A stretch of 40,414 bases of DNA. Origin: Promethearchaeota archaeon. Lineage in GTDB: Archaea; Asgardarchaeota; Lokiarchaeia; Sigyniarchaeales; SOKP01. Each line of letters opens with the position of its first letter. The first letter of the stretch is position 1. The notes under the pieces were generated by a model that ran no database searches, was not told where the DNA came from, and saw only the letters and a program-made list of their open reading frames with translations. Below, in pieces: positions 15,797-23,632 of this stretch. The stretch lies in NCBI GenBank assembly GCA_016839915.1, contig JAEOTH010000190.1:1-40414 (forward strand), read 5' to 3'. The translations under genes and the position numbers were made by a program.

Positions 15797-17623
15797 ATGT
15801 CCGATTTAGAATTACAGAGGAAAAGCTTACCAAACGAACCTGGAGTTTACTTGTTTCTTAATAATAAGAACACAGTAATTTATATAGGAAAAGCATTAAA
15901 TCTCAGAAAAAGAGTTAATCAATATTTCTCAAAAACACATTATAATGATCCATATTACGAAGAAAAAATTATAGAGCTAGTCAAGAACATTCAATCTATT
16001 GATTTTTTTGTAACTGAAAATGAAAAGGAAGCTTTGATTCTAGAAAACATTCAAATCAAAAAGCACCTCCCTCGTTTTAATGTGATAATGAGGGATTCAA
16101 AGACGTATCCTTGGGTGGCAATTTTTTACTCTGAAGATTTTCCAAGAATTCGTGTACTTAGAAACCCAGAAAAACATACACAAGATAACTTATTTTTAGG
16201 CCCTTACACAGATAAAAAAGAAATAATACGCATATTAAGAGATTTAAGGAAAATCTTTCCCTATTGTTCATGTAAAAAACCCATCAAGAAGAAAAAAAGA
16301 CCTTGTTTGTATTTCCAATTAAATCTCTGTCCTGGTCCATGTTTCTCTTCTATCACCAAGGAAGAATATCTTGAAAATATTAAAAAAATTGAATTATTTT
16401 TAAAGGGAGAAACTCTTGAATTAAAGAAACAAATTGAACAAAAAATGCAAAAGGCATCTGAAGATCAAAATTTTGAGTTAGCAGCACTATGGAGAGATAA
16501 ACTGGAGGATATAGATCATGCTACTGACCGACAACATGTTTTAATGAATCACGAAGCAAATAAAGATATAGTAGGATTCTTTAGTGATGACAAATATGTG
16601 GCAATGATAATTATTCATATAAGAGAAAGTAGAATTTTAAACAGAAGTTCGTTTACTTTTGATTTACGAGAGAAATTAATTAAGAAAAATGAGATTCTAA
16701 GTTCGATTTTAGAACAATACTATCAGGATTTTAAATCACAATTGCCAGAGATTATTATCCTACCTAAATTGAATGAGAAACTTAAAATCCTTTTAGCTTT
16801 TCTAAAAGATCTCAAAAGGGATATACTTATAAGAACTCCTATCAATGAAAACGAAATAAGTTTATTGCGAATTGCAAATAAGAACGCAAAAATAATGGTA
16901 GATCAGCAAGTACAAATGGAAGAAATTAGGATGAATGATCAAGATTTTAGAGAAAAAATACTTGAGGAAACGAAAAATGTCTTGAATTTATCACAACTTC
17001 CAAGGATCATAGAAGGATTTGATATTTCTAACATCGAAGGGGTTGATCCAACAGGCTCTATGGTTTACTTTCTTAATGGTAAACCTTATAATAAATATTA
17101 TAGACATTTTAAAATCCGGTCCAAATCTACACCTGATGATGTTGCGATGATGAAAGAACTATTGAGAAGACGATACAAGATGCTCCTTGAAAAAAACTTT
17201 GAATTACCAGATTTAATTTTGGTTGATGGAGGAAAAGGGCAACTAAATGCAGGCATCTCAGTCTTAAAAGAATTAAACCTTAATATCCCAATCATTGGGT
17301 TAGCTAAAAAATATGAAGAAATATTTCTACCCTCAAAAAAAGAACCGATTTTACTTCCAAAAAGCTCCTCTGTTTTAAAATTATTCCAAAGAGTCAGAGA
17401 TGAGGCCCACCGTTTTGCTATCAAGCTTCAGAAGAAACAAAGAAAAAAGCGGATAACAGGGTCAATCTTGGATGATATCGAAGGAGTTGGCCCTATTACC
17501 AGAAATAAGTTATTAAATCACTTTGGAAGCATAGATAAGATGAAAAAGGCTTCTTTAATTGAATTATCAGAGATAGTGGGAAAAAAGTTAGCAGAAGCGA
17601 TTTTAAAAAAAATAAAAAGATAA
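15797..17623 (+). CDS. uvrC: Excinuclease ABC subunit C
   Basis: The protein has 608 residues, the usual UvrC length. The GIY-YIG nuclease is at 10-90 (GVYLF, VIYIGKALNLRKRV), a Cys cluster at about 155-176, the UVR domain at about 213-246, and the RNase H-like UvrC domain at about 385-540 (GFDISNIEGVDPTGSMVYF, LILVDGGKGQLNAG). A C-terminal HhH pair includes DDIEGVGPITRNKLL. UvrC makes both incisions around bulky DNA lesions in UvrABC repair. uvrA and uvrB are not in this window. UvrABC is a bacterial system acquired by some archaea. Confidence 0.95.
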   Translation: MSDLELQRKSLPNEPGVYLFLNNKNTVIYIGKALNLRKRVNQYFSKTHYNDPYYEEKIIELVKNIQSIDFFVTENEKEALILENIQIKKHLPRFNVIMRDSKTYPWVAIFYSEDFPRIRVLRNPEKHTQDNLFLGPYTDKKEIIRILRDLRKIFPYCSCKKPIKKKKRPCLYFQLNLCPGPCFSSITKEEYLENIKKIELFLKGETLELKKQIEQKMQKASEDQNFELAALWRDKLEDIDHATDRQHVLMNHEANKDIVGFFSDDKYVAMIIIHIRESRILNRSSFTFDLREKLIKKNEILSSILEQYYQDFKSQLPEIIILPKLNEKLKILLAFLKDLKRDILIRTPINENEISLLRIANKNAKIMVDQQVQMEEIRMNDQDFREKILEETKNVLNLSQLPRIIEGFDISNIEGVDPTGSMVYFLNGKPYNKYYRHFKIRSKSTPDDVAMMKELLRRRYKMLLEKNFELPDLILVDGGKGQLNAGISVLKELNLNIPIIGLAKKYEEIFLPSKKEPILLPKSSSVLKLFQRVRDEAHRFAIKLQKKQRKKRITGSILDDIEGVGPITRNKLLNHFGSIDKMKKASLIELSEIVGKKLAEAILKKIKR

Positions 17624-17668
17624 TTTAATTTACAGTAGATTTGCTATATAATCAAAAAATTTTAGAAT

Positions 17669-17678
17669 AAAAAAAAAA
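17669..17678 (-). terminator. T-run terminator downstream of the MFS gene
   Basis: Ten consecutive T on the minus strand lie just after the MFS stop codon in the convergent gap with uvrC, as expected for archaeal intrinsic termination. Confidence 0.5.
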
Positions 17679-17681
17679 TTA

Positions 17682-18947
17682 TTATAAATAATCATTCTGT
17701 ATTCTCGAAAGAAGAGCGAAGATGATTATGATTGCTCCTAATAGTATAAATGTAGCGCTTAAATTCCACATTACTAAATACCCAACAAGGGGATAAAGAA
17801 TGGCCCTTATTAAGCTTGCAAACATATTTACTGTACTTATAACGGTTGCTCTATTCTCTGATTCAATTTGCAAATTTAATCCCTTAACAAATATTAAACT
17901 CCTTGAAAAACCGAATCCAATTACAATGAGAATTAAGGGAATACTAACTGGAATGAAGTGTATAACCGCCATTAGAATAAATGCGATCCCCGGAATTATT
18001 GTATATAATTTAAGAAACTTTCTCTTATTTTTAATTTTGTTTTCGAGAGCTGGAACTATATTGTTAAAGACAATTTGAACTAGCGTCATTGCTGTACTTA
18101 CGAATCCAAAGAAAATTAATAGAAAATTTAGTCCTTCAAGGTAAACTTGATAAGTCCATATTAAGAAAAACACTAGAGACTCTGTGATTATCATTTCAAA
18201 GGCTAAAATCCTTAAAACTTTTTTTTTTGTGAGCTCAGTAAATCCAGATTTTACTACAGTGAAATATTTTTTAGTTTTCTTCCTCTCTACCTCATGATTA
18301 GGTTCTTTTAACGTTAATGATATCAATGTTGCTATAATGAAAGGGATAAATATAAGGCTCATTACAAGATTCAATGAAAGATATGCACCTATGATTGAAC
18401 CAATCGGTGCTGAAATTGCAATACCAAGCAAGCTGAAACTTCTATTCCTAGCCATCACTTTTGAAACATCATCTACTCTTCCAAGCTTTCTCAATGTATC
18501 ATATATAAAAGCTGTATCTGTACCTGATGTTAAAGCTGCTCCAAAAGCCCATAAAGTTTCACCAATAGCAAAAATGAATATGTTTGGATAGCTTCCATAT
18601 ACTAATGCCGCAAATGCAGTTGATAATGCACCTAAGATCAAAGAGAACTTCCTGCTTATGTAATCCGCTATTGCTCCACAAGGAATCTCAAATATTAAAA
18701 TCATGACTGTAAAGTAGCTTTGTAAGAACATTACCTCAACAAAAGTTAATTTCCCCCAGGTTAAGAAAAATGGTAACAGTATTCCTGAAATTAAATGAAA
18801 ACCTTCTATGAAGTGAATTAAATATGATTTCAATATATTAGATCTCCATTTATTCAAATTTATATCAGTCTCTTTGCCTTCTAACTCTAAAGAAGATTCA
18901 ACTAACTCTTCCTGAGTATATTCCTTTAATTCTGACATATTTTCCAC
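17682..18947 (-). CDS. Major facilitator superfamily transporter
   Basis: The protein has 421 residues with about 12 predicted membrane helices after a 45-residue acidic N-terminal tail. A motif A-like loop between helices 2 and 3 (GAIADYISRKFSL) and the sequence SGTDTAFIYDTL at helix 4 are typical of MFS efflux-type permeases. The substrate cannot be read from the sequence. It is a single gene with its own T-rich terminator. The 446-bp upstream gap contains no recognisable regulator gene. Confidence 0.82.
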   Translation of the reverse strand: MENMSELKEYTQEELVESSLELEGKETDINLNKWRSNILKSYLIHFIEGFHLISGILLPFFLTWGKLTFVEVMFLQSYFTVMILIFEIPCGAIADYISRKFSLILGALSTAFAALVYGSYPNIFIFAIGETLWAFGAALTSGTDTAFIYDTLRKLGRVDDVSKVMARNRSFSLLGIAISAPIGSIIGAYLSLNLVMSLIFIPFIIATLISLTLKEPNHEVERKKTKKYFTVVKSGFTELTKKKVLRILAFEMIITESLVFFLIWTYQVYLEGLNFLLIFFGFVSTAMTLVQIVFNNIVPALENKIKNKRKFLKLYTIIPGIAFILMAVIHFIPVSIPLILIVIGFGFSRSLIFVKGLNLQIESENRATVISTVNMFASLIRAILYPLVGYLVMWNLSATFILLGAIIIIFALLSRIQNDYL

Positions 18948-19393
18948 CTTTTTTTTTTACTTTTTTAATTCATTACTTTTTTTTAAAAAACATATTTAGA
19001 ACTACAATTGAGAGAATTGTTTAGCTTGAATGTGATAGTTTAACCCTAGATTCACAGAATCTATAAAAGAAGAACGAGTGTTTTGAACGATAAAGAAAAG
19101 TAAGTATCAGCGTGTTGTTGATTTCAATGTTTTTATGAGGATAATGTTGCAGGGAAATATGATACAAACCCTAAAAACATCATTACCATGATAATTTTAT
19201 AACAAGATGGATCATGAACTACCATATCTCCTTGGTTAATTCCAATCCAATTATTTTCTTTCATTACCATGATACAATCAACAAATATGTTTAATAAAAC
19301 TATATGATTCTCAAGCTTATAAATTTTATGGGGAGTTTTCTCATTATTCAGAGAAGTGCAAAAAGGAAATGGGAAAAAGATGGGAAAGAATCA
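18948..19393. other. 446-bp intergenic region, possible gene remnant
   Basis: No clear gene is present. On the minus strand a frame is open from just after the glmM stop to about 19130. It has protein-like composition (for example KENNWIGINQGDMVVHDPS) but only internal ATG codons, so it may be a relic or a very small gene. A 7-bp-stem hairpin, TAGATTC-ACA-GAATCTA, lies at 19047-19063. The 13-mer TCATTACCATGAT occurs twice, near 19180 and 19260. None of this is strong evidence of function. Confidence 0.3.
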
Positions 19394-20824
19394 TTATTTT
19401 TTTGAAATTATCAATCTCACAAGTTCAGCTGTTGCTTCACAATAAACTCTAGCTAGTGATTCCCTTTTTGCTTCACTTATAACTCTAATTATTGGTTCTG
19501 TATTTGAGGGATGAATAAGAACAAACCAATCATTTCCATGGCCAAATTTAAGATCATTTTGAATCTGTTCTACCTTTTCTCCTTCCTGCTCCAATTCAGA
19601 TTTTAATTTTTTAATAAGTAATTCAATATCTATATTAATAACACTAATTTTTATTCTATGGGAATAATATTTAGGTAATTCTGCCACTAACTGAGAGATA
19701 TTTTTTCCAGATTTTACAAGTATTTCAATAATTTTAGCTGCTGCGAAAATCCCATCCCTAGTATTATTGAAATATGGAAACATAATACCCCCACATGATC
19801 CTTCTCCTCCAAACACTAGCCGATTCTTTGACGATTGCGATAACAGATCATTCATTCTATCTGTTAAAAAACGTTCTCCTACTGGCGTTCTTATAACTTG
19901 GGCGTTGTACTTTTCTGCTATTGCCTCAAATCTTAATGAAGATGCTAAATTGGTTACAAAAATAACCTCTTTGTGCTCATCCTCTTTGTTTTTTAAGTAG
20001 TAATCAGCAATTAAGGCTAAACCAATATCTTCTGGATAACAATCCCCGTTGTCTCCAATGATTGCCAATCTATCAGCATCTGAATCATGAGCAAAACCAA
20101 TATCATATTTCCCTTGCCAAACTTCCATTATTAAATCTTTGAGATTTTCTTTAATAGGTTCGATTTCTCTTGGAAAATCTTTATTTGCTAGTAGGTTATT
20201 ATTAATTAATTTTAAATCACACCCCAATTCACCTAATACTTTAGGGGTAACAAGTTTTCCTGCTCCTGCTCCCGAATCAATAACTACTCTAAGATTATTT
20301 TTTTCTTTAATCTTTAAAATATCAACATAAGTCAATAAATCTTGAATATAATCTGTAATTGGATTCAAATATGTAACATTCTGATCTAACCTTGATTGAA
20401 TTTTTTTATATGAATTTAAATCAATGTTTTCTAAATAGATTGAAATTATTTTCAAATCTTCATTATTTAGAAATGTTTTTGTAGACAATAACTTTAGACC
20501 ATTCCATTGTTGATTGTTATGAGATCCTGTAATGATGATACCAAATGGGATATTTAATTTATTCTTTGTATGGATTATCACAGGTGTCGGACATATACCA
20601 AGATTTATTATTTCAAAACCAGATAAAATTAAACCTTCTATAATTGCTTGTTCTATGAGGGCTCCGCTTGGCCTAGTATCTCTACCTATTAACACTTTCT
20701 TATCTTTACCATCACTCCATAATCCAAAAGCAATTGCTATTTTCTTAACAGTATCAAATTTTAGATCTTTCTCAACACGACCTCTAATACCACTTAGAGT
20801 GAAGATTAAATTATTTTCTTCCAT
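19394..20824 (-). CDS. glmM: Phosphohexomutase (phosphoglucosamine/phosphomannomutase family)
   Basis: The protein has 476 residues with the four-domain alpha-D-phosphohexomutase plan. The phosphoserine loop is TGSHNNQQWNGLK (about 98), the Mg loop DSDADRLAI (about 246), the sugar-specificity loop GEGSCGGIMFP (about 343), and the C-terminal phosphate loop HPSNTEPIIRV (about 450). SGIRGRV near the N-terminus fits archaeal GlmM-type enzymes. It interconverts the 1- and 6-phosphates of glucosamine or hexoses for surface-polysaccharide precursors. It lies 16 bp after the ROK kinase gene on the same strand, so the two probably form an operon for sugar activation. Exact substrate preference is uncertain. 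Confidence 0.87.
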   Translation of the reverse strand: MEENNLIFTLSGIRGRVEKDLKFDTVKKIAIAFGLWSDGKDKKVLIGRDTRPSGALIEQAIIEGLILSGFEIINLGICPTPVIIHTKNKLNIPFGIIITGSHNNQQWNGLKLLSTKTFLNNEDLKIISIYLENIDLNSYKKIQSRLDQNVTYLNPITDYIQDLLTYVDILKIKEKNNLRVVIDSGAGAGKLVTPKVLGELGCDLKLINNNLLANKDFPREIEPIKENLKDLIMEVWQGKYDIGFAHDSDADRLAIIGDNGDCYPEDIGLALIADYYLKNKEDEHKEVIFVTNLASSLRFEAIAEKYNAQVIRTPVGERFLTDRMNDLLSQSSKNRLVFGGEGSCGGIMFPYFNNTRDGIFAAAKIIEILVKSGKNISQLVAELPKYYSHRIKISVINIDIELLIKKLKSELEQEGEKVEQIQNDLKFGHGNDWFVLIHPSNTEPIIRVISEAKRESLARVYCEATAELVRLIISKK

Positions 20825-20840
20825 TTTTTTATTAAAATCT

Positions 20841-21845
20841 TTAGGAGATTATTTTATTTTTACCTACTTTGTACTTAACAAGAGCTAATGCTCCCCTTAA
20901 TCCAATTTCATCTTGATATCTTGTTAATTTTAGTTTTGGTGGATGATTAATAGTAAATCGGATAGGATCTTTTTCAAATTGTTCAATTAATGGAGGAATA
21001 ATCTGTTTATTATCTTTCATCATTGCACCTCCAAAGTAAATAGATGAACAATCATAATAACTATTGACTAAACCAATGCCTACTTTTGTATAAAAAACAC
21101 AATCATCAATAATTTTTTTAGATAATTCATCTCCATTTCTAGCCGCCTGAAAAACTTTTTTTGCTGTGATTTTAGATTTATCATTATCAACTCCTTGCAT
21201 TAATAGTGCAGCATTCAACTTTCCATCGTTTAAGGCATCTAAAGCTCTATTCTGTACTCCAGTTCCAGAACTATAAGCTTCCCAACACCCATATGCTCCG
21301 CAATTACATTTAGCGATACTTTTTGGCTCCACTAACGCATGTCCTATTTCTGCAGCATTCCCTTCTTTTCCTAGTAATAGATGACCATTGCAAATAACGC
21401 CACCTCCTATTCCGGTAGACATTGATATATAGACTAAATTATCTTTCTCATTATCTAACGCCTCAAAGAAATGTATACCTAAAACCCCTGCAATTCCGTC
21501 ATTAATAAAATATAGTGGAATTTCAGGAAATCTCTCTTTAATTGGTTTTTTTAGAGGAATTACTCTAAATCCGAGATTAGCGTTATTAAACACCTCTCCT
21601 TTTTCCATGTTTAAAGGACCTGCTGTTGCTATCCCTATTCCTAAAATCTGATCTTGTTCAATATTGTTGTCAGATAGTAACTGCGAAAAAATTTGACATA
21701 CTGAATTGCTTATAGAATATTTAGACTCCTTTAATGTCTTAATAATCCTTTTTTTAATATTTTTTTCATTTAAATCTGCTGTACAAATAGCAACTCGAAC
21801 CCAAGTGCCTCCAATATCTACTCCAGCAATATAATTTTCATCCAC
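20841..21845 (-). CDS. ROK-family sugar kinase
   Basis: The protein has 334 residues. An N-terminal phosphate loop, GVDIGGTWVRVAI, is followed by NDGIAGVLG near the catalytic Asp (about 117), STGIGGGV (about 142) and the ROK zinc motif CNCGAYGCWEAYSSG (about 178). It phosphorylates glucose or an N-acetylhexosamine at the expense of ATP. The neighbouring mutase favours a role in making hexose- or hexosamine-1-phosphate. There is no DNA-binding domain, so it is not a ROK repressor. The start is ATG. Confidence 0.87.
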   Translation of the reverse strand: MDENYIAGVDIGGTWVRVAICTADLNEKNIKKRIIKTLKESKYSISNSVCQIFSQLLSDNNIEQDQILGIGIATAGPLNMEKGEVFNNANLGFRVIPLKKPIKERFPEIPLYFINDGIAGVLGIHFFEALDNEKDNLVYISMSTGIGGGVICNGHLLLGKEGNAAEIGHALVEPKSIAKCNCGAYGCWEAYSSGTGVQNRALDALNDGKLNAALLMQGVDNDKSKITAKKVFQAARNGDELSKKIIDDCVFYTKVGIGLVNSYYDCSSIYFGGAMMKDNKQIIPPLIEQFEKDPIRFTINHPPKLKLTRYQDEIGLRGALALVKYKVGKNKIIS

Positions 21846-21950
21846 TTTTATCTCACAAATAAATTATATGTGTTTTCCTTAACCTCTGAATAATATTAAG
21901 ATTTCAAATATTTCAAAATATTGTTTTAGAAATAAAAGTTTTTCTATGAT

Positions 21951-22748
21951 TTAATAGATATTGATTTCAATTTTGTCATTATCGATTATCTTTTTAAAGA
22001 TAGCAGCGATTTCTCTTTTCTTCTCCTCATCTATTGCATAAACAAAATATTCTGATGGAATTCTAGCAGTTGAATAAATCTGTATTATGTTTGGTTGTAT
22101 CATTTTTAATGCATGTGCTAAATCATGAATATTTGTAGAATTATTGTTTGGAGTAAAATCTTCTTTGTAAGAATTAAAAATTAAACATTGAATCGCTAAT
22201 TTATTTTTTTTAGGCATTTCTTGTTTCAGTTTGATTAAGGACTCAATTATTATTTCAATATTAGGCGTATTATGATGAGGACGGTTAGTTCTCTTGAAAT
22301 CAGCATCATTGGCTGCATCTAGTTTTGCTAAAACTAACTCGAATTGCTTGACTTTTTCTCTTATTTTATCAATATACAAGGTACTAGAATTTGTAAATAA
22401 GGTAATTAATGGTTTTTCACTAGTCCAATTTAAATTATTCCTTACGTTTGTTGCAATATTGAGGAAATCTAATAAGCTCTCATTCAGGGTTGGTTCACCA
22501 TTGTAACCAAACGTAATTGAATTTAAATGCGGAACATACCTTAAAATCGAGAGTAATTCTTTCCGAAAATTAGGTGATGGTGGCAAATTTATTCTATAAC
22601 TCGGAGAAACCAAATTATCTTTTATTGTTAATCCAATTTCACAATAAACACAATTATATGAGCATAATTTATAATCAGCTAATACATTTACACCTAAAGA
22701 AAGTCCTAGCCGTCTTGACTGAAAAGGACCATATGTGTACTTACGCAT
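21951..22748 (-). CDS. Radical SAM protein (COG0731-like)
   Basis: The protein has 265 residues. The N-terminus RRLGLSLGVNVL is followed by the 4Fe-4S/SAM motif CSYNCVYC (about 29) and GEIGL-like residues. SITFGYNGEPTLN (about 78) and LDAANDADFKRTNRP (about 142) match the family related to wyosine-synthesis radical SAM enzymes, often annotated only as radical SAM proteins. It is shorter than TYW1, so its exact substrate is unknown. It lies 9 bp after the alpha/beta hydrolase stop on the same strand. Confidence 0.82.
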   Translation of the reverse strand: MRKYTYGPFQSRRLGLSLGVNVLADYKLCSYNCVYCEIGLTIKDNLVSPSYRINLPPSPNFRKELLSILRYVPHLNSITFGYNGEPTLNESLLDFLNIATNVRNNLNWTSEKPLITLFTNSSTLYIDKIREKVKQFELVLAKLDAANDADFKRTNRPHHNTPNIEIIIESLIKLKQEMPKKNKLAIQCLIFNSYKEDFTPNNNSTNIHDLAHALKMIQPNIIQIYSTARIPSEYFVYAIDEEKKREIAAIFKKIIDNDKIEINIY

Positions 22749-22757
22749 CTTATTTGC

Positions 22758-23519
22758 TTATAAATGATTATCAATAAATCTTTCTATAACTTTATTTACT
22801 TGATCCGGTTTTTCTAACATAACATCATGACCAGCTTCATCTATTATATTTAGTTCTGAATTTTTAATTTTATCATGAAAAAACTGTGAATATTTTATAG
22901 GAGTAAGTCGATCGTATTTCCCACATATAATCAAGCATGGAACATCAATCGAATTTGTCTTATCTAATGTATCAAAAGCATCACAGATTTTAAAATCACG
23001 ATACGTCACCTCTGGATCCATTTGAGAAGCCTCCAAAACTGCATTTTCAATTATCTTTTTAGAAGTTTTCCTATAAAATGTTCCTTTTCCTAAATTATTC
23101 AAGTATACCTGGTAGTCAGGTTTTATAGAATCAAAGATAACTTGACTCACTCGCATTCTCCCACCTGTTGCACATAAAATTAGAGCTGAGACCTCTTTCG
23201 GATACCTGAAATAAAATTCCTGTGCAACAACACCTCCCATAGAATGTCCACCTAAAATTAATTTCTCAGGTCTGAGAAACTCAATACTTCTTTTAACAAC
23301 ATCGACATATAAATCTAAAGACAATTCTGGAAAAGAATTGGACTTATTATGAGAAGGTAAGTCAATAGCAATTATATTATAATCTATATTTAAGTAAAAT
23401 TGACTCTCCCAAATATTTGAATTTCTTCCTGCCCCATGTATAAAAATAAGCGTATTTTGAGAATTATTATCTTTAATTTGGTAAAAAATCTGCTTTCTAG
23501 AATATTCAAAATATGGAAT
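22758..23519 (-). CDS. Alpha/beta hydrolase, apparent ATT start
   Basis: The first standard start gives a 188-residue fragment beginning in the middle of the fold. The frame is open upstream and encodes the missing first strands and oxyanion motif LIFIHGAGRNSNIW. Starting at ATT (23519) the protein would be 253 residues and begin (M)PYFEYSRKQIFYQ, which resembles typical MPYFEY starts in this family. The nucleophile motif is GGHSMGG, the Asp lies in CGKYDRLTP and the His in DEAGHDV, so the triad is complete. GGTG lies 7 bases before the ATT. The substrate is unknown. A one-base deletion in the T run near 23510 would instead allow a GTG start. Confidence 0.82.
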   Translation of the reverse strand: MPYFEYSRKQIFYQIKDNNSQNTLIFIHGAGRNSNIWESQFYLNIDYNIIAIDLPSHNKSNSFPELSLDLYVDVVKRSIEFLRPEKLILGGHSMGGVVAQEFYFRYPKEVSALILCATGGRMRVSQVIFDSIKPDYQVYLNNLGKGTFYRKTSKKIIENAVLEASQMDPEVTYRDFKICDAFDTLDKTNSIDVPCLIICGKYDRLTPIKYSQFFHDKIKNSELNIIDEAGHDVMLEKPDQVNKVIERFIDNHL

Positions 23520-23632
23520 TATAGTACACCAATATTATATCTTTATGTTGAGTAAAAAACGATAGTAATTTAGTTTTATTAAAAATTAAATGTGTTTACT
23601 AACCATTCAATTAAGTAATAATGAAATTGCAT

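Noticed and set aside
20841..21845. ROK-family repressor
   Set aside because: It lacks an N-terminal winged-helix domain and starts directly with the ATP-binding phosphate loop.
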